From assembly GCA_016787045.1 (NCBI GenBank), contig JAEUVA010000019.1:1-64000 (forward strand): 64,000 nucleotides of DNA, in the 5' to 3' direction. Shown here piece after piece: positions 34,793 through 44,600 of the stretch (within the stretch, counting starts at the first letter, position 1; every line of letters begins with the position of its first letter). Source of the stretch: Chitinophagales bacterium. Its GTDB lineage: Bacteria > Bacteroidota > Bacteroidia > Chitinophagales > LD1. A program made the position numbers and the translations under genes. The notes under the pieces are model-generated. The model ran no database searches. It saw only the letters and a list, made by a program, of their open reading frames with translations, and was not told the origin of the DNA.

Positions 34793-37732
34793 GTGTTCTC
34801 CGCAATAGGGTTATCGGCCAACAATGTACCTAACCCTACATTTAGTCCAACTACTGCAATAACTGGTACTTATGTGGTAACCGTTACCGATGCCAATGGT
34901 TGTACAGCCAGCGCAAGTTTTACGAATGATATGATTTACTGTTGTTCCGGTTACAACCGCTTTACAGCGCATAACGTTACTTACAACAATGTATCTGCCA
35001 CTTGGTTAAATGCCAATGGCTACCTAGTGAATAATTATGTACTTGATTGCCAGAACGTACCTCCAACAGATTTGCGCATAGTTTTTAATGGAACATTAAC
35101 TATTGATCATGACTTTACCATCATCAACTCCCCCGGCATAGAGTTTGGTGCGGCAGCACGAGTAGCGATAGAAAACGGAGCCACACTAGTAATATACAAC
35201 TCCATATTGGGTGCTTGTGACACCATGTTGTGGAGCGGTATAGAAGTAAGCGAAGCGGGTTCAGTTAGTATAGGAGGCACCAATCGATTCGGATTAATTG
35301 TTACTCAATCTTACATTACAGAGGCCATGATAGCTGTTAGTTGTACCAACTCAGGCAGAGTTTCTATTGACCAAACCGGATTTATCAATAACTTCGTGGG
35401 GGTGCAGCTAAATCAAGCAAACAGTTCTTTGAGCCGGATAGAACGCAGTAATTTCTATTCTATCGCGCCCCATTTGTTGGCTTCGTGGCCGGGGGCAAAT
35501 TTTGTGGTAACCCCCGGCACCAGAGGGGCTACAGGGTTGTTTATTAGTGCCTCTCAGCCGGTTAATTTAGGGGCTGTAAACTTAGGGAACCATTTTTACG
35601 ATATTAACAACGGTATATTAAACTTAAACACCACCCTTACTTCGGTGCATAGCCGCTTTAGTAATATTAGCAGTTACAATGCGGTGCCAAGCCCGTTTAG
35701 TCTCGCCAATCATTACGGAATAGCAGCTTATGACATGAATGGAGCGGGTGTGCAATCGCAGTTTACATTAACAGTACAGGGCACCGGAAAAAATGCCACC
35801 AACCTCTCGTTTAGCCAAACCTTGTTGGGTATTTATGTACGCGAAATGAATTGTAACATTTACAACAATAGGTTCCAGGTTAACAACGCGAATAGTATGG
35901 GTCTAAGCAGGGGAATTGTAACGGAGTTTTGTCAGTTTGACAATGTAACAGTAAGCAATAATACATTGACCTATTATAGGTTTGGTATAGACCTGCTGCA
36001 AAACAGGTTGGCAACGCAAGATGTTACTAGTAATAATATTGTGGTTACTGACCCTCAAGGTCAATTAGCCAACACCTACAGTGGAATTGCTTTAACGTAT
36101 GGTCAGTTGGCAGACAACTTGTTTACGCGTATTGCCTACAACAAAATATTGCACGGCAGGTATGGTATCACATGCTCAAATGTGGGTGCCGGTGGCGGGG
36201 CCTCCTTTTTAGATATTAACGACAACGAAATTGAAAAAGGGAACAGTGGTTTTTACGGTACTTCTAACCCATTTATTCCTACCGGTTCTAACCAGTTTAT
36301 GCACGGCATACACCTACACAATTGTATAGGCGATAACCAAAGCTTACGCGTGTTCAATAACACGGTTTATGGCTCTCACCCAAATAGAGCAAACTATGCC
36401 TCTTTTCGTTTACAAGCGCTTACCCTTAGCGAAAGCCGTGGTGCAAATCTATATTGTAACACTACTTACAACACCGGTGTGGGGCTTATGGCGCTGGGCG
36501 ATTGCTCCGGCACCAACTTGCAGAGCAACAGCTTTGGCATTGTAAGCAACACTGGCGCGGTGTGGCCTCACCAGTACAGCGTGGTGTACCGCAAAACCGC
36601 CATTGACAATGGCAATATTGGCCAGCAGGGCAATGCCACCAGCTGCCTACGCAACGCTTTCCAACCCACCGCTACAGGTTTTGGTACTAATGCTAAGGTG
36701 TTTCAGGTAGATAATATAGTATCTCACGACCCCATTTTTGATTTTGGTACGGGGGTATATCAAATAGCACAAAATGAATATGGGAACTACAACTCTACAA
36801 ACGCAGATGACCAATTGGCTACTCAACTGGCATCCCCTATCTGCGGGAGCGGTAGTAATATGATGCTGATGGGCGGTGGTAGCGAGAGTGGGGCAGCTTT
36901 GGCCGAAGAAAATGCGGAAACCATATTAAGTGGAGAGGTGGCTCAGGAGTTTGAGTATGAGTTTATAGATGGTGGAGTATGGTTCAGAGAGCGAGATTTG
37001 TACAGGCAATTGCTACAGGCCCCATCGCTTATAGAAGAAGGCAGCAACCGCGAAGCATTTTTTGAGGAGAAAGCCGAGGAAAGCTCCGGCAAATACGAAG
37101 GGTTAGAGAAAGACAGAGAAGGTATGCGAGCGCTTACCAACCCTGCGGATACTGCCGAAGTGTATGCCCGCATAAGCCAACTCAAAACGCTCAATGCTCA
37201 AATGCCTGCGGACAGAGCATTTGAGTACAACGAAAAGTGGATAAATGAGTTGGACTTTGAATGGACAGAAAAAGCCGATGCCTCATTTACAGCACCACAA
37301 ATAGCCATGCTGCAACAACTGGCTTATACCTGCCCCCTTATTGGCGGCAAGGCGGTATATAAAGCCCGGGCGTACTATCTACTGATAGACCGCGAAGCCG
37401 ATTTTGACGACCTTATGCTATGCCTTGGCAACAGCTACAAAGCCGAGCAGCAAGCAGCTGAGCAAAATGCTACTACAGCACCGGTATGGAAAGCGCAACC
37501 CAACCCGGCCAGCGAGGGCTTATATGTATTTTATGAGCAGCCCATAAATGGCGGCACACAGGTACTGTTGCAAGCCACCGATGGCCGCCTGATGCGGCAG
37601 CAAACCATTGCCGATGAAGGCAGCAGTATTGTGTATGTAAATACCACCGAACTGCCCGATGGCATTTATTTATTGCGAGTAACTCAAAACAGCGAGCATG
37701 TTTACCAAACCAAAGTGGTGGTTAAGCATTAA
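34793..37732 (+). CDS. T9SS-secreted beta-helix adhesin, 5' end disrupted
   Basis: This open frame of 979 codons begins at GTG 34793 in the middle of a SprB-like repeat (TGTYVVTVTDANGCTASASF), so it is probably the remainder of a longer gene. A long region with right-handed parallel beta-helix character follows (many short VxxxNxI/F strands, residues about 60-650). An acidic Glu-rich helical segment (about 690-900) precedes a type A T9SS C-terminal domain (QPNPASEGLYVF, LPDGIYLLRVTQ, ending KVVVKH). As it stands no signal peptide is encoded, so secretion would fail unless the upstream fragments are joined. It overlaps the next secreted-protein gene by 35 bases. Confidence 0.8.
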   Translation: MFSAIGLSANNVPNPTFSPTTAITGTYVVTVTDANGCTASASFTNDMIYCCSGYNRFTAHNVTYNNVSATWLNANGYLVNNYVLDCQNVPPTDLRIVFNGTLTIDHDFTIINSPGIEFGAAARVAIENGATLVIYNSILGACDTMLWSGIEVSEAGSVSIGGTNRFGLIVTQSYITEAMIAVSCTNSGRVSIDQTGFINNFVGVQLNQANSSLSRIERSNFYSIAPHLLASWPGANFVVTPGTRGATGLFISASQPVNLGAVNLGNHFYDINNGILNLNTTLTSVHSRFSNISSYNAVPSPFSLANHYGIAAYDMNGAGVQSQFTLTVQGTGKNATNLSFSQTLLGIYVREMNCNIYNNRFQVNNANSMGLSRGIVTEFCQFDNVTVSNNTLTYYRFGIDLLQNRLATQDVTSNNIVVTDPQGQLANTYSGIALTYGQLADNLFTRIAYNKILHGRYGITCSNVGAGGGASFLDINDNEIEKGNSGFYGTSNPFIPTGSNQFMHGIHLHNCIGDNQSLRVFNNTVYGSHPNRANYASFRLQALTLSESRGANLYCNTTYNTGVGLMALGDCSGTNLQSNSFGIVSNTGAVWPHQYSVVYRKTAIDNGNIGQQGNATSCLRNAFQPTATGFGTNAKVFQVDNIVSHDPIFDFGTGVYQIAQNEYGNYNSTNADDQLATQLASPICGSGSNMMLMGGGSESGAALAEENAETILSGEVAQEFEYEFIDGGVWFRERDLYRQLLQAPSLIEEGSNREAFFEEKAEESSGKYEGLEKDREGMRALTNPADTAEVYARISQLKTLNAQMPADRAFEYNEKWINELDFEWTEKADASFTAPQIAMLQQLAYTCPLIGGKAVYKARAYYLLIDREADFDDLMLCLGNSYKAEQQAAEQNATTAPVWKAQPNPASEGLYVFYEQPINGGTQVLLQATDGRLMRQQTIADEGSSIVYVNTTELPDGIYLLRVTQNSEHVYQTKVVVKH

Positions 37733-39476
37733 GTACACTCTTTTTTTACTCAACACCAGCATAGCTACCCTTGGGGTGGCCGTGTTGGTGTTTTTGTTAT
37801 CTTCTGAAGCATCTGCACAGCGGCACGATGCTAACTGGGTCATGGGTAATTTGCCAGTCGCAAAAATCGCATTTAATAGTAACGGTACTATCTTGCATGA
37901 TACCCTGCAAGTACAAAAATTTTACAGGACATTTGGGTGGGGAAGCGCAAGTATCAGCGACAGTGCCGGTAACTTACAGTTTTTTACCAATGGGTATTAT
38001 GTATTTGATAAGAATGGTGAGGTGATGCAAAACGGTGTCGGCATTAACCACAACTGGTACACTTGGGATGATTGGAAAGGATTAAACCCCATACTACAAA
38101 CTGTGCTTATACTCCCACAGCCGGGTAATGATAGTATTTACTATATATTTCATTGCAGCATAGACGATACATGCGGCTCGTTTATTCGTGAGCGTTTGTG
38201 TAAGTTCTATTACACTGTAATAGATATGCGTGCCAATGATGGCTTGGGCAGAGTGTTCAGTAAAAACAATGTTTTGAAGGAAGGCAATCTGCTAGCCGGG
38301 GGGCAGTTAACGGCATGTCGCCATGCCAATGGGCGCGATTGGTGGGTAGTTAAAAACGGATACATAGACCCGGTTTACTACAAATTTGTATTCAGCGATA
38401 CCGGAGTAACATATATTGGGCAGCAAACAATAGGCAGTGGTTTTAGCCACTATGAGTTTGGCGGCACATCGGTTTTTAGTCCAGATGGAACCAAGTTTGC
38501 GAGTGGCAGAGAATATTGCAGGGTATCACTCATGGATTTTAACCGCTGTACGGGCGAGTTTAGCAACCCCGATTCTATTTTTGCTTACAGTTCGGCACAT
38601 TCTGCACCCAGCTCCGAATTTGATTCTGCAACTTTTGCGTTTAGTGTCGCTTTTTCGGCTTCGGGTAGATATTTTTATGCCAATGCTGCTTCAGAAGTTT
38701 ATCAGTACGACTTACAAGCTACAGATGTGCAAGGTAGTGAGGTGTTGTTAGCTACTTATGATACACTTTATGTGGCTATGCAATTGACTCCCAATGGTAG
38801 AATATACATCAGTCCATCCTCTTACTTTGGGTCAAACTATTTAGCAGCTATCCACCATCCCGATTCAGCGGGTGTAAAATGCCAGTTTCAGCCGGATGGC
38901 ATAATCTTGCCCAAGTATGCCGGAGGCATGCCCAACTTTCCTAACTTTCGGCTTGGAGCCAGTCCCATCTATCAAATGGGAGATGCTGGCCCCAACCGCA
39001 CCATTTGCAAAGACAGCACCACGCAGTTGGGCAGCGTGCAAAAAGTAAACGCGCTTATCTATAACTGGCGCAGCACAGACCCCAACACCTACATTAGCGA
39101 TGTACACAGCCACAACCCCACCGTAAGTACTACAGCCGATGAGGCGTTATTTATTGTAGATGTGGTAGATACCGTAAGCCGGCTCACCTGCTTAGAGCGC
39201 AGCGATACGGTGGTGGTAAAAACCTATACCTGCTACCCTAACCAACTCAACATCCCTACCATTATCAAATCGGGCAGCCACCCGTATTTAGTAATACCCA
39301 ACCTGCCTGCCAATACAGCAGTACAAGTGTATAATGCAGCCGGGCAACTGATGCACGAGAGCAGCAACTACCAAAACAACTGGCATATAGGCAACGTAGC
39401 CGCGGGCGTATATGCACTGCACACCCGCATGAGCAACGGCACCGAGCAAAGAAGCAAAGTAGTGGTGGTAGATTAG
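37698..39476 (+). CDS. T9SS-secreted protein with beta-propeller-like body
   Basis: This protein of about 592 residues has a long N-terminal region: the basic MFTKPKWWLSIKY followed by hydrophobic ATLGVAVLVFLLSSEASAQ, acting as a signal peptide. The body, from about residue 45 to 430, has repeated FSPDG, FSASGRYFY and LTPNGRIYISP segments typical of blade repeats in secreted WD40/TolB-like propellers. It also carries GDAGPNRTICKDSTTQLGS, common in Bacteroidota exoproteins, and an Ig-like stretch. The C-terminus resembles a T9SS sorting domain (AAGVYALHTRMSNGTEQRSK). The start overlaps the preceding gene's end. No enzyme motif is seen. Confidence 0.88.
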   Translation: MFTKPKWWLSIKYTLFLLNTSIATLGVAVLVFLLSSEASAQRHDANWVMGNLPVAKIAFNSNGTILHDTLQVQKFYRTFGWGSASISDSAGNLQFFTNGYYVFDKNGEVMQNGVGINHNWYTWDDWKGLNPILQTVLILPQPGNDSIYYIFHCSIDDTCGSFIRERLCKFYYTVIDMRANDGLGRVFSKNNVLKEGNLLAGGQLTACRHANGRDWWVVKNGYIDPVYYKFVFSDTGVTYIGQQTIGSGFSHYEFGGTSVFSPDGTKFASGREYCRVSLMDFNRCTGEFSNPDSIFAYSSAHSAPSSEFDSATFAFSVAFSASGRYFYANAASEVYQYDLQATDVQGSEVLLATYDTLYVAMQLTPNGRIYISPSSYFGSNYLAAIHHPDSAGVKCQFQPDGIILPKYAGGMPNFPNFRLGASPIYQMGDAGPNRTICKDSTTQLGSVQKVNALIYNWRSTDPNTYISDVHSHNPTVSTTADEALFIVDVVDTVSRLTCLERSDTVVVKTYTCYPNQLNIPTIIKSGSHPYLVIPNLPANTAVQVYNAAGQLMHESSNYQNNWHIGNVAAGVYALHTRMSNGTEQRSKVVVVD

Positions 39477-39484
39477 CACAGCCC

Positions 39485-39554
39485 GCGGGCTTTAGCCCGC
39501 ATCCAAAAAATCATGTTCCGTTTATCAAAAAAATGCAAGCGGCTTTAGCCGTTT
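39485..39554 (+). repeat. Pair of REP-like palindromes
   Basis: GCGGGC-TTTA-GCCCGC (39485-39500) and CGGC-TTTA-GCCG extended to a 7-bp stem with one G-U pair (39537-39554) share the core GGCTTTAGCC. They lie in the short gap between a T9SS gene and dtd and are 36 bases apart. Neither has a T run, so they are not simple terminators. Their form resembles REP elements mobilised by RAYT transposases. Confidence 0.55.
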
Positions 39555-39617
39555 GTATTGGTCATGGTCTATGCATAGTTGCAAAATACCTATCATCTGT
39601 TAAGAAAGATAGAATCA

Positions 39618-39625
39618 TACATTTG
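39618..39625 (+). promoter_or_regulatory. -7 promoter element of dtd
   Basis: TACATTTG matches TAnnTTTG exactly and ends 14 bases before the ATG at 39640. It would start the dtd-pyrC-glycosyltransferase transcription unit. Confidence 0.5.
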
Positions 39626-39639
39626 CTGCTACTACAGAT

Positions 39640-40092
39640 ATGCGCACCGTCATCCAACGAGTATCCTCTGCCTACGTTACCATTGATGAAAAGGTAAAAT
39701 CATCTATTGGCAAAGGACTTTTGGTTTTAGCCGGTTTTGAAGAAGCAGACACCATAGAAGATTTAGAATGGATGAGCGCCAAGTTGATCAACATGCGTAT
39801 TTTTAGCGATGCAGCAGGATTGATGAACCTATCGGTAAAAGATGTAGATGGCGACATCATCATCGTATCCCAATTTACTTTGCATGCGTTGACTAAAAAA
39901 GGCAACCGCCCTTCTTTTATCCGTGCAGCAAAGCCAGGTGTGGCCATTCCGCTTTATGAGCGGTTTGTAAAGTTGGTGGAAACAGAGTTGGGAAAAATAG
40001 TTGGCACAGGCGAGTTTGGTGCCGATATGAAAGTATCTTTGCTGAACGATGGGCCGGTAACAATAATCATAGACAGTAAAAACCGAGAGTAA
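39640..40092 (+). CDS. dtd: D-aminoacyl-tRNA deacylase
   Basis: DTD removes D-amino acids, and glycine mischarged on tRNA-Ala, from tRNAs. The 150-residue length is exactly usual. The N-terminal MRTVIQRVSSAYVTID is diagnostic. The active-site regions are IIIVSQFTLHA, with the SQFTL motif, and NRPSFIRAAKPGVA, with the cross-subunit NxPxF-like segment; its second proline matches the Gly-cisPro loop only loosely. The enzyme is a homodimer in the cytosol. Dihydroorotase follows after 6 bases. Confidence 0.96.
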   Translation: MRTVIQRVSSAYVTIDEKVKSSIGKGLLVLAGFEEADTIEDLEWMSAKLINMRIFSDAAGLMNLSVKDVDGDIIIVSQFTLHALTKKGNRPSFIRAAKPGVAIPLYERFVKLVETELGKIVGTGEFGADMKVSLLNDGPVTIIIDSKNRE

Positions 40093-40098
40093 CACGTT

Positions 40099-41442
40099 AT
40101 GGCAGATTATCATATCAAAAACGTACAAATCATCAACGAAGGAAAGATTACAGTAGGTGATGTGCTGCTTAAAAATAAACGCATAGAGCGTGTGGATCCA
40201 TCGTTTGATGTAAAACACAAGGTGGAAGAAATCAACGGTGAAAACCTACACCTGATGCCCGGCATTATTGACGACCAGGTACACTTTCGTGAGCCGGGGC
40301 TTACGCACAAAGCCACTATTTGTACTGAAGCCAAGGCCGCTGTGGCAGGTGGAGTTACCTCGTACATGGAAATGCCCAATGTAAATCCACCCACGCTGAC
40401 TATTAATTTGCTGGAAGAAAAATACGCCATTGCGCAGCGCACTTCGTTGGCCAATTATTCTTTTTACATGGGTACCGGTCATCATAATTTTGATGAACTG
40501 CTTAGGGTAGATAAGACCAAAGTGTGCGGCATCAAAATTTTTATGGGCAGCAGCACCGGTGATATGCTGGTAGATGACCATGAGGTGTTAGAAAAAGTTT
40601 TTTGCAAACGAAACGATATACTCATAGCCACCCATTGCGAAGATGATAAGCTGGTGAATCAGCGGTTTGCTGAGTATAAAGCAAAATACGGAGAAGACAT
40701 ACCGTGGGAGTGCCATGCCGAAATTCGCAACGAAGAAGTTTGCCTAAACTCTTCAAAGTATGCCGTAGAGTTGGCAAAAAAATGCAACGGACGTTTGCAC
40801 ATTCTACACATTACTACAGCCGATGAACTATCGCTCTTTACCAACCAGATACCCTTAGAGCAAAAGAAAATTACCAGCGAAGTATGCGTGCACCATTTAT
40901 GGTTTGATAAGAATGATTATGCCCGATTGGGTTCTAAAATAAAATGCAACCCGGCCATAAAAGAAGCACACCACAAAAAAGCGCTATTTGAGGCCATGCA
41001 CAACGATACGATTGATGTAATTGCCACCGACCACGCTCCGCACACCATAGAAGAAAAAAACAACAAGTATGCTAAAGCACCTTCGGGATTGCCACTCATT
41101 CAACACACTTTAAATGTGATGCTGGAGTTTTATCATCAAGGCAAAATTTCGTTAGAGAAAGTAGTGGACAAAATGTGCCACAAGCCCGCTATTTGTTTTG
41201 ATGTGAAAGAGCGCGGCTTTATTCGCGAAGGGTATTTTGCCGATGTGGTTTTGGTAGATGTAAACCAACCCACCAAAGTAGGCGATGAAGGAACTGTTTT
41301 GTACAAATGTGGATGGAGTCCGTTTGAGGGATACACCTTTAATAGCAGTATCATCAGCACCTTTGTCAACGGGCATTTGGCGTATAACAGAGGCGTATTG
41401 GATGAAAGTATAAAAGGCGAACGCTTGTTGTTTGCAAGATAA
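40099..41442 (+). CDS. pyrC: Dihydroorotase
   Basis: This cytosolic zinc amidohydrolase interconverts carbamoyl-aspartate and dihydroorotate in pyrimidine synthesis. The 447-residue type I form shows the binuclear metal site: DDQVHFREPGLTHKA near residue 60, the lysine to be carbamylated in GIKIFMGSSTG, histidines in ATHCED and ILHITTA, and the aspartate in ATDHAPHT. Allantoinase is the nearest alternative, but the FREPG motif favours dihydroorotase. It sits in a tight unit with dtd upstream and a glycosyltransferase gene 9 bases downstream. Confidence 0.93.
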   Translation: MADYHIKNVQIINEGKITVGDVLLKNKRIERVDPSFDVKHKVEEINGENLHLMPGIIDDQVHFREPGLTHKATICTEAKAAVAGGVTSYMEMPNVNPPTLTINLLEEKYAIAQRTSLANYSFYMGTGHHNFDELLRVDKTKVCGIKIFMGSSTGDMLVDDHEVLEKVFCKRNDILIATHCEDDKLVNQRFAEYKAKYGEDIPWECHAEIRNEEVCLNSSKYAVELAKKCNGRLHILHITTADELSLFTNQIPLEQKKITSEVCVHHLWFDKNDYARLGSKIKCNPAIKEAHHKKALFEAMHNDTIDVIATDHAPHTIEEKNNKYAKAPSGLPLIQHTLNVMLEFYHQGKISLEKVVDKMCHKPAICFDVKERGFIREGYFADVVLVDVNQPTKVGDEGTVLYKCGWSPFEGYTFNSSIISTFVNGHLAYNRGVLDESIKGERLLFAR

Positions 41443-41451
41443 ATAATTACC

Positions 41452-42567
41452 ATGCGTATCTTGCTCATTGAACCGTTTTTTACCGGCTCGCACAAAAAAT
41501 GGGCAGAAGAGTTTCAGCAATTCAGCGGCCACGAAATTCAAATTTTATCACTGCCGGGCTACCATTGGAAATGGCGTATGCATGGTGCTGCCGTTACGCT
41601 GGCACAGCAAGCGTTGCAATTGGCAAAACCCGATTTGATTTTAGCCACCGATATGCTAGACGTAAGCACCTTTGCTGCACTTACACGCAAACAATGGAGC
41701 GATGTACCCATAGCAGTTTATTTTCACGAAAACCAGCTTACCTATCCTTGGTCTCCTGCAGATGCCGATGTGCAACTACAGCGCGATAATCATTATGCAT
41801 TTATCAATTATACATCGGCATTAGTAGCCGATAAAGTGTTTTTCAACTCGCAGTATCACATGCACAATTTTTTGAGTGAACTTCCACGTTTGCTCAAGCA
41901 GTTTCCCGACTACAACAATTTAGAAACCATACAACAAATTGAGGCCAAAAGCGCAGTGTTGGCTTTAGGCATGAATCTCAAAAAGTTTGATCCATACATT
42001 TTACCTGTTGACGAAAAAGCAAAACTTCGCGATAGAGCCGTAGTGCTTTGGAACCACCGTTGGGAATACGACAAAAACCCCGACACATTTTTTAAGGCAT
42101 TAATAGAAATTGCAGAGCGAGGAATTGATTTTAGGTTGGTGGTGCTAGGAGAAAAGTTGAGCAAGCAACCGCCCATTTTTGAGTTTGCTAAAGAAAAATT
42201 GTCGGATAAAATTCTTCATTTCGGCTATGCCGAAAGTTTTGAAGAATACGCCAAATGGGTGTGTAAGGCCGATGTGTTGCCGGTAACCTCTACACAAGAT
42301 TTTTTTGGCGGCAGTGTGGTGGAAGCCATGTATTGTAATGTAGTTCCCTTCTTGCCCAAACGACTTGCCTATCCGGAGCACTTGCCCGAATCTGTACACT
42401 CCACTTTCTTTTATGAAGAGGAAGATTTCGTAAACAAACTACAACGCAGAATATGGGATGTGAAGTATTTGAGAATTATGAATACACAGCAGTATGCCAC
42501 AAAGTACCACTGGAGTAATCTCATTGCCAATTACGATTACGAGATGAAGCAGATTACTGCCAAATAA
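41452..42567 (+). CDS. tRNA-queuosine alpha-mannosyltransferase-like (DUF3524/GTDC1)
   Basis: The N-terminus (LIEPFFTGSHKKWAEEF) and YFHENQLTYPW with FINYTSALVADKVFFNSQYH are the conserved signature of the DUF3524 domain, found in vertebrate GTDC1. GTDC1 was shown to mannosylate queuosine in tRNA-Asp. The C-terminal half has GT-B motifs: ALGMNLKKF, WNHRWEYDKNP for the donor side, and QDFFGGSVVEAMYC for the EX7E-like region. The 371-residue length agrees. Whether bacterial members act on queuosine tRNA, or use another acceptor, is unproven. The unit continues with a TMTC-like gene 14 bases downstream. Confidence 0.85.
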   Translation: MRILLIEPFFTGSHKKWAEEFQQFSGHEIQILSLPGYHWKWRMHGAAVTLAQQALQLAKPDLILATDMLDVSTFAALTRKQWSDVPIAVYFHENQLTYPWSPADADVQLQRDNHYAFINYTSALVADKVFFNSQYHMHNFLSELPRLLKQFPDYNNLETIQQIEAKSAVLALGMNLKKFDPYILPVDEKAKLRDRAVVLWNHRWEYDKNPDTFFKALIEIAERGIDFRLVVLGEKLSKQPPIFEFAKEKLSDKILHFGYAESFEEYAKWVCKADVLPVTSTQDFFGGSVVEAMYCNVVPFLPKRLAYPEHLPESVHSTFFYEEEDFVNKLQRRIWDVKYLRIMNTQQYATKYHWSNLIANYDYEMKQITAK

Positions 42568-42581
42568 TTTAGTTTGCAAAG

Positions 42582-44594
42582 ATGCGTAGCAAAACTCAGG
42601 ATAGTTCGTTTGCCGGCAAACCATTGCGCTTTTGGTATGGTGTGATAGTGGCTTTCTGTTTTATACTTTATGGAAATACTGTATGGAATGAGTATGGTTT
42701 AGATGATAACTTAGTAACAAACCATAATGTGTTAGTGGCTAAAGGAGTTAGTGGTTTGTATGAAATATTTACTACCAATTATGTGGTAGATGAAAAATTT
42801 CAGTTGGACTACCGGCCGCTCACCAAAGCCAGTTTTGCTTTGGAGTACGCATTATTCAAATGGAACCCGCACATTAGTCATTTCATCAATATCGCTTTAT
42901 ACGCGCTTTCTTGCGTCTTGCTTTTACAGGTTATGCTTGCGGTTTTTGGCTTTGAGAACTTTCGCTGGATATTGATTGGCACATTTTTGTATGCCGCTCA
43001 TCCTATACATACGGAGGTGGTGGCCAGTTTAAAAAATCGCGAAGAAATTTTTGTGTTGCTGTTTACACTCTTGGCTACACAACAGTTTTTGAAGTTTACG
43101 GATAAAACAAAATACACATATCTGGTATTTGGATTGCTGCTGTTTTTATTGGCATTACTATCAAAAATCAGTGCATTGCCGTTTGTAGCGAGCATACCGC
43201 TTTTGCTCTTTTATTCTCAGCAGCGCAAAAGCGTTAAAAGCATTTGGCGAAATACGGCAATAGCAGGAGTTGCTTTGGTGGTGTTATCCGGTGTTTACTA
43301 TACAGTGGTCATTAGCTCATTGCCCGGCTTTGCCCGTCCTTACGAGTATGTTGAAACGCCAATCCCCTATCTCAACAATGTTTCTGACAAATTTGGAATA
43401 GCATTTTTATCGCTGTGGTGGTACATTAAGCTGTTGTTTATTCCTTACCCGCTGAGCTATTATTACGGTATTAGCTATGTACCTATCTTACCTGCAACAA
43501 GTCTATTGCCGATTGTTTCATTGCTCATTCATGTAGGCATTTTTATGGCTGCATTGTTTTATTGGACACGTCAGCGTGTATTGAGTGTGCTATTGTTGTT
43601 TTATTTGGTGCAAATAGCCATGTACAGCAATTTGGTATTGCCCTTGGCCGGTGTAGTGGCAGAGAGGGCGTTGTTTTTTAGCTCCGTTTCATTTACCTTT
43701 TTGTTGGCATACGTTATCATGCATTTGTTGAAGTACAAAAAATCAACATCCTATGAATGGCTCATCAGATTACAACTATCACTCACCGCCTCCATCGCAT
43801 TAGCGGTTGTTTTAATTTGCTACTCTACACTCACCATAGTACGTAATTTTGATTGGAAAGACACAATAACTCTATACAAGGCAGATATCGGACACTTGCA
43901 AAATTCTGCCAAGGCCAATTTTATGATTGCCAAAGAAGTTAGGCGCTTGTACAGAAACGACAAAGCGCTGACCAAAGAAAGTTTAGACCTGCAAAGTGCA
44001 GAAGCCGCCAAGTATTATCGCCAAGCCATTTCGGCATATCCACAGTATGCTCAGGCCATGGAAGCTCTCGGCACTATTTACTTGACCGAGAGAAGTAATA
44101 TGAGTGAGGCCATTCCACTTTTTGAACAAGCGTACGGATTGGACTCTACGCTTTGGCGTTCGGCATTTAATCTTGGACGATACTACCAAATGCAAAAGCA
44201 ACCGGAAACTGCGTTGTTGTGGTATAACCGTGCGCTCATTGCCAAGCCAGGGTATCTGCGTGCATTGATAGAAGCAGCCAAGCTAAATTATTCCACAGGT
44301 AACAAAGCGCGAGCGTTGGCACTTAATGACACTATTTTGCAACATTACCCTACTTCATTTGTACCGTACTACAATTTTGGCATGTACTACATGCTGGAGG
44401 GCGATACCACCAAAGCCGTAAAACATTTTGAAGAAGACATTGCGCGAGGAGAGCCAGAAAAATTTCCGTATTCGTTTTTGATGCGCCATTATTTGCAGTT
44501 GCGCGATACAATGAATGCTGTGCGCGTGCGTAATACAGCCGCTACTAATCAGCGTAAGCAACAGCATCAACCATCTGATGTGGTTGATGAGTAA
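42582..44594 (+). CDS. TMTC-like multi-pass membrane protein with C-terminal TPRs
   Basis: The 670-residue protein has about ten transmembrane helices in residues 20-420. The first lumenal loop has the GLDDN region and RPLTKASFALEYALF, and HPIHTEVVASLKNREE follows; these are the pattern of TMTC O-mannosyltransferases and related GT-C enzymes. The C-terminal 250 residues are TPR repeats (AEAAKYYRQAISAYPQYAQAMEALG, ALLWYNRALIAKPG). Such proteins are thought to transfer sugars from polyprenyl donors to proteins in the envelope. The acceptor is unknown. It follows a predicted mannosyltransferase, but the functional link is not shown. Confidence 0.87.
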   Translation: MRSKTQDSSFAGKPLRFWYGVIVAFCFILYGNTVWNEYGLDDNLVTNHNVLVAKGVSGLYEIFTTNYVVDEKFQLDYRPLTKASFALEYALFKWNPHISHFINIALYALSCVLLLQVMLAVFGFENFRWILIGTFLYAAHPIHTEVVASLKNREEIFVLLFTLLATQQFLKFTDKTKYTYLVFGLLLFLLALLSKISALPFVASIPLLLFYSQQRKSVKSIWRNTAIAGVALVVLSGVYYTVVISSLPGFARPYEYVETPIPYLNNVSDKFGIAFLSLWWYIKLLFIPYPLSYYYGISYVPILPATSLLPIVSLLIHVGIFMAALFYWTRQRVLSVLLLFYLVQIAMYSNLVLPLAGVVAERALFFSSVSFTFLLAYVIMHLLKYKKSTSYEWLIRLQLSLTASIALAVVLICYSTLTIVRNFDWKDTITLYKADIGHLQNSAKANFMIAKEVRRLYRNDKALTKESLDLQSAEAAKYYRQAISAYPQYAQAMEALGTIYLTERSNMSEAIPLFEQAYGLDSTLWRSAFNLGRYYQMQKQPETALLWYNRALIAKPGYLRALIEAAKLNYSTGNKARALALNDTILQHYPTSFVPYYNFGMYYMLEGDTTKAVKHFEEDIARGEPEKFPYSFLMRHYLQLRDTMNAVRVRNTAATNQRKQQHQPSDVVDE

Positions 44595-44600
44595 AGATGT

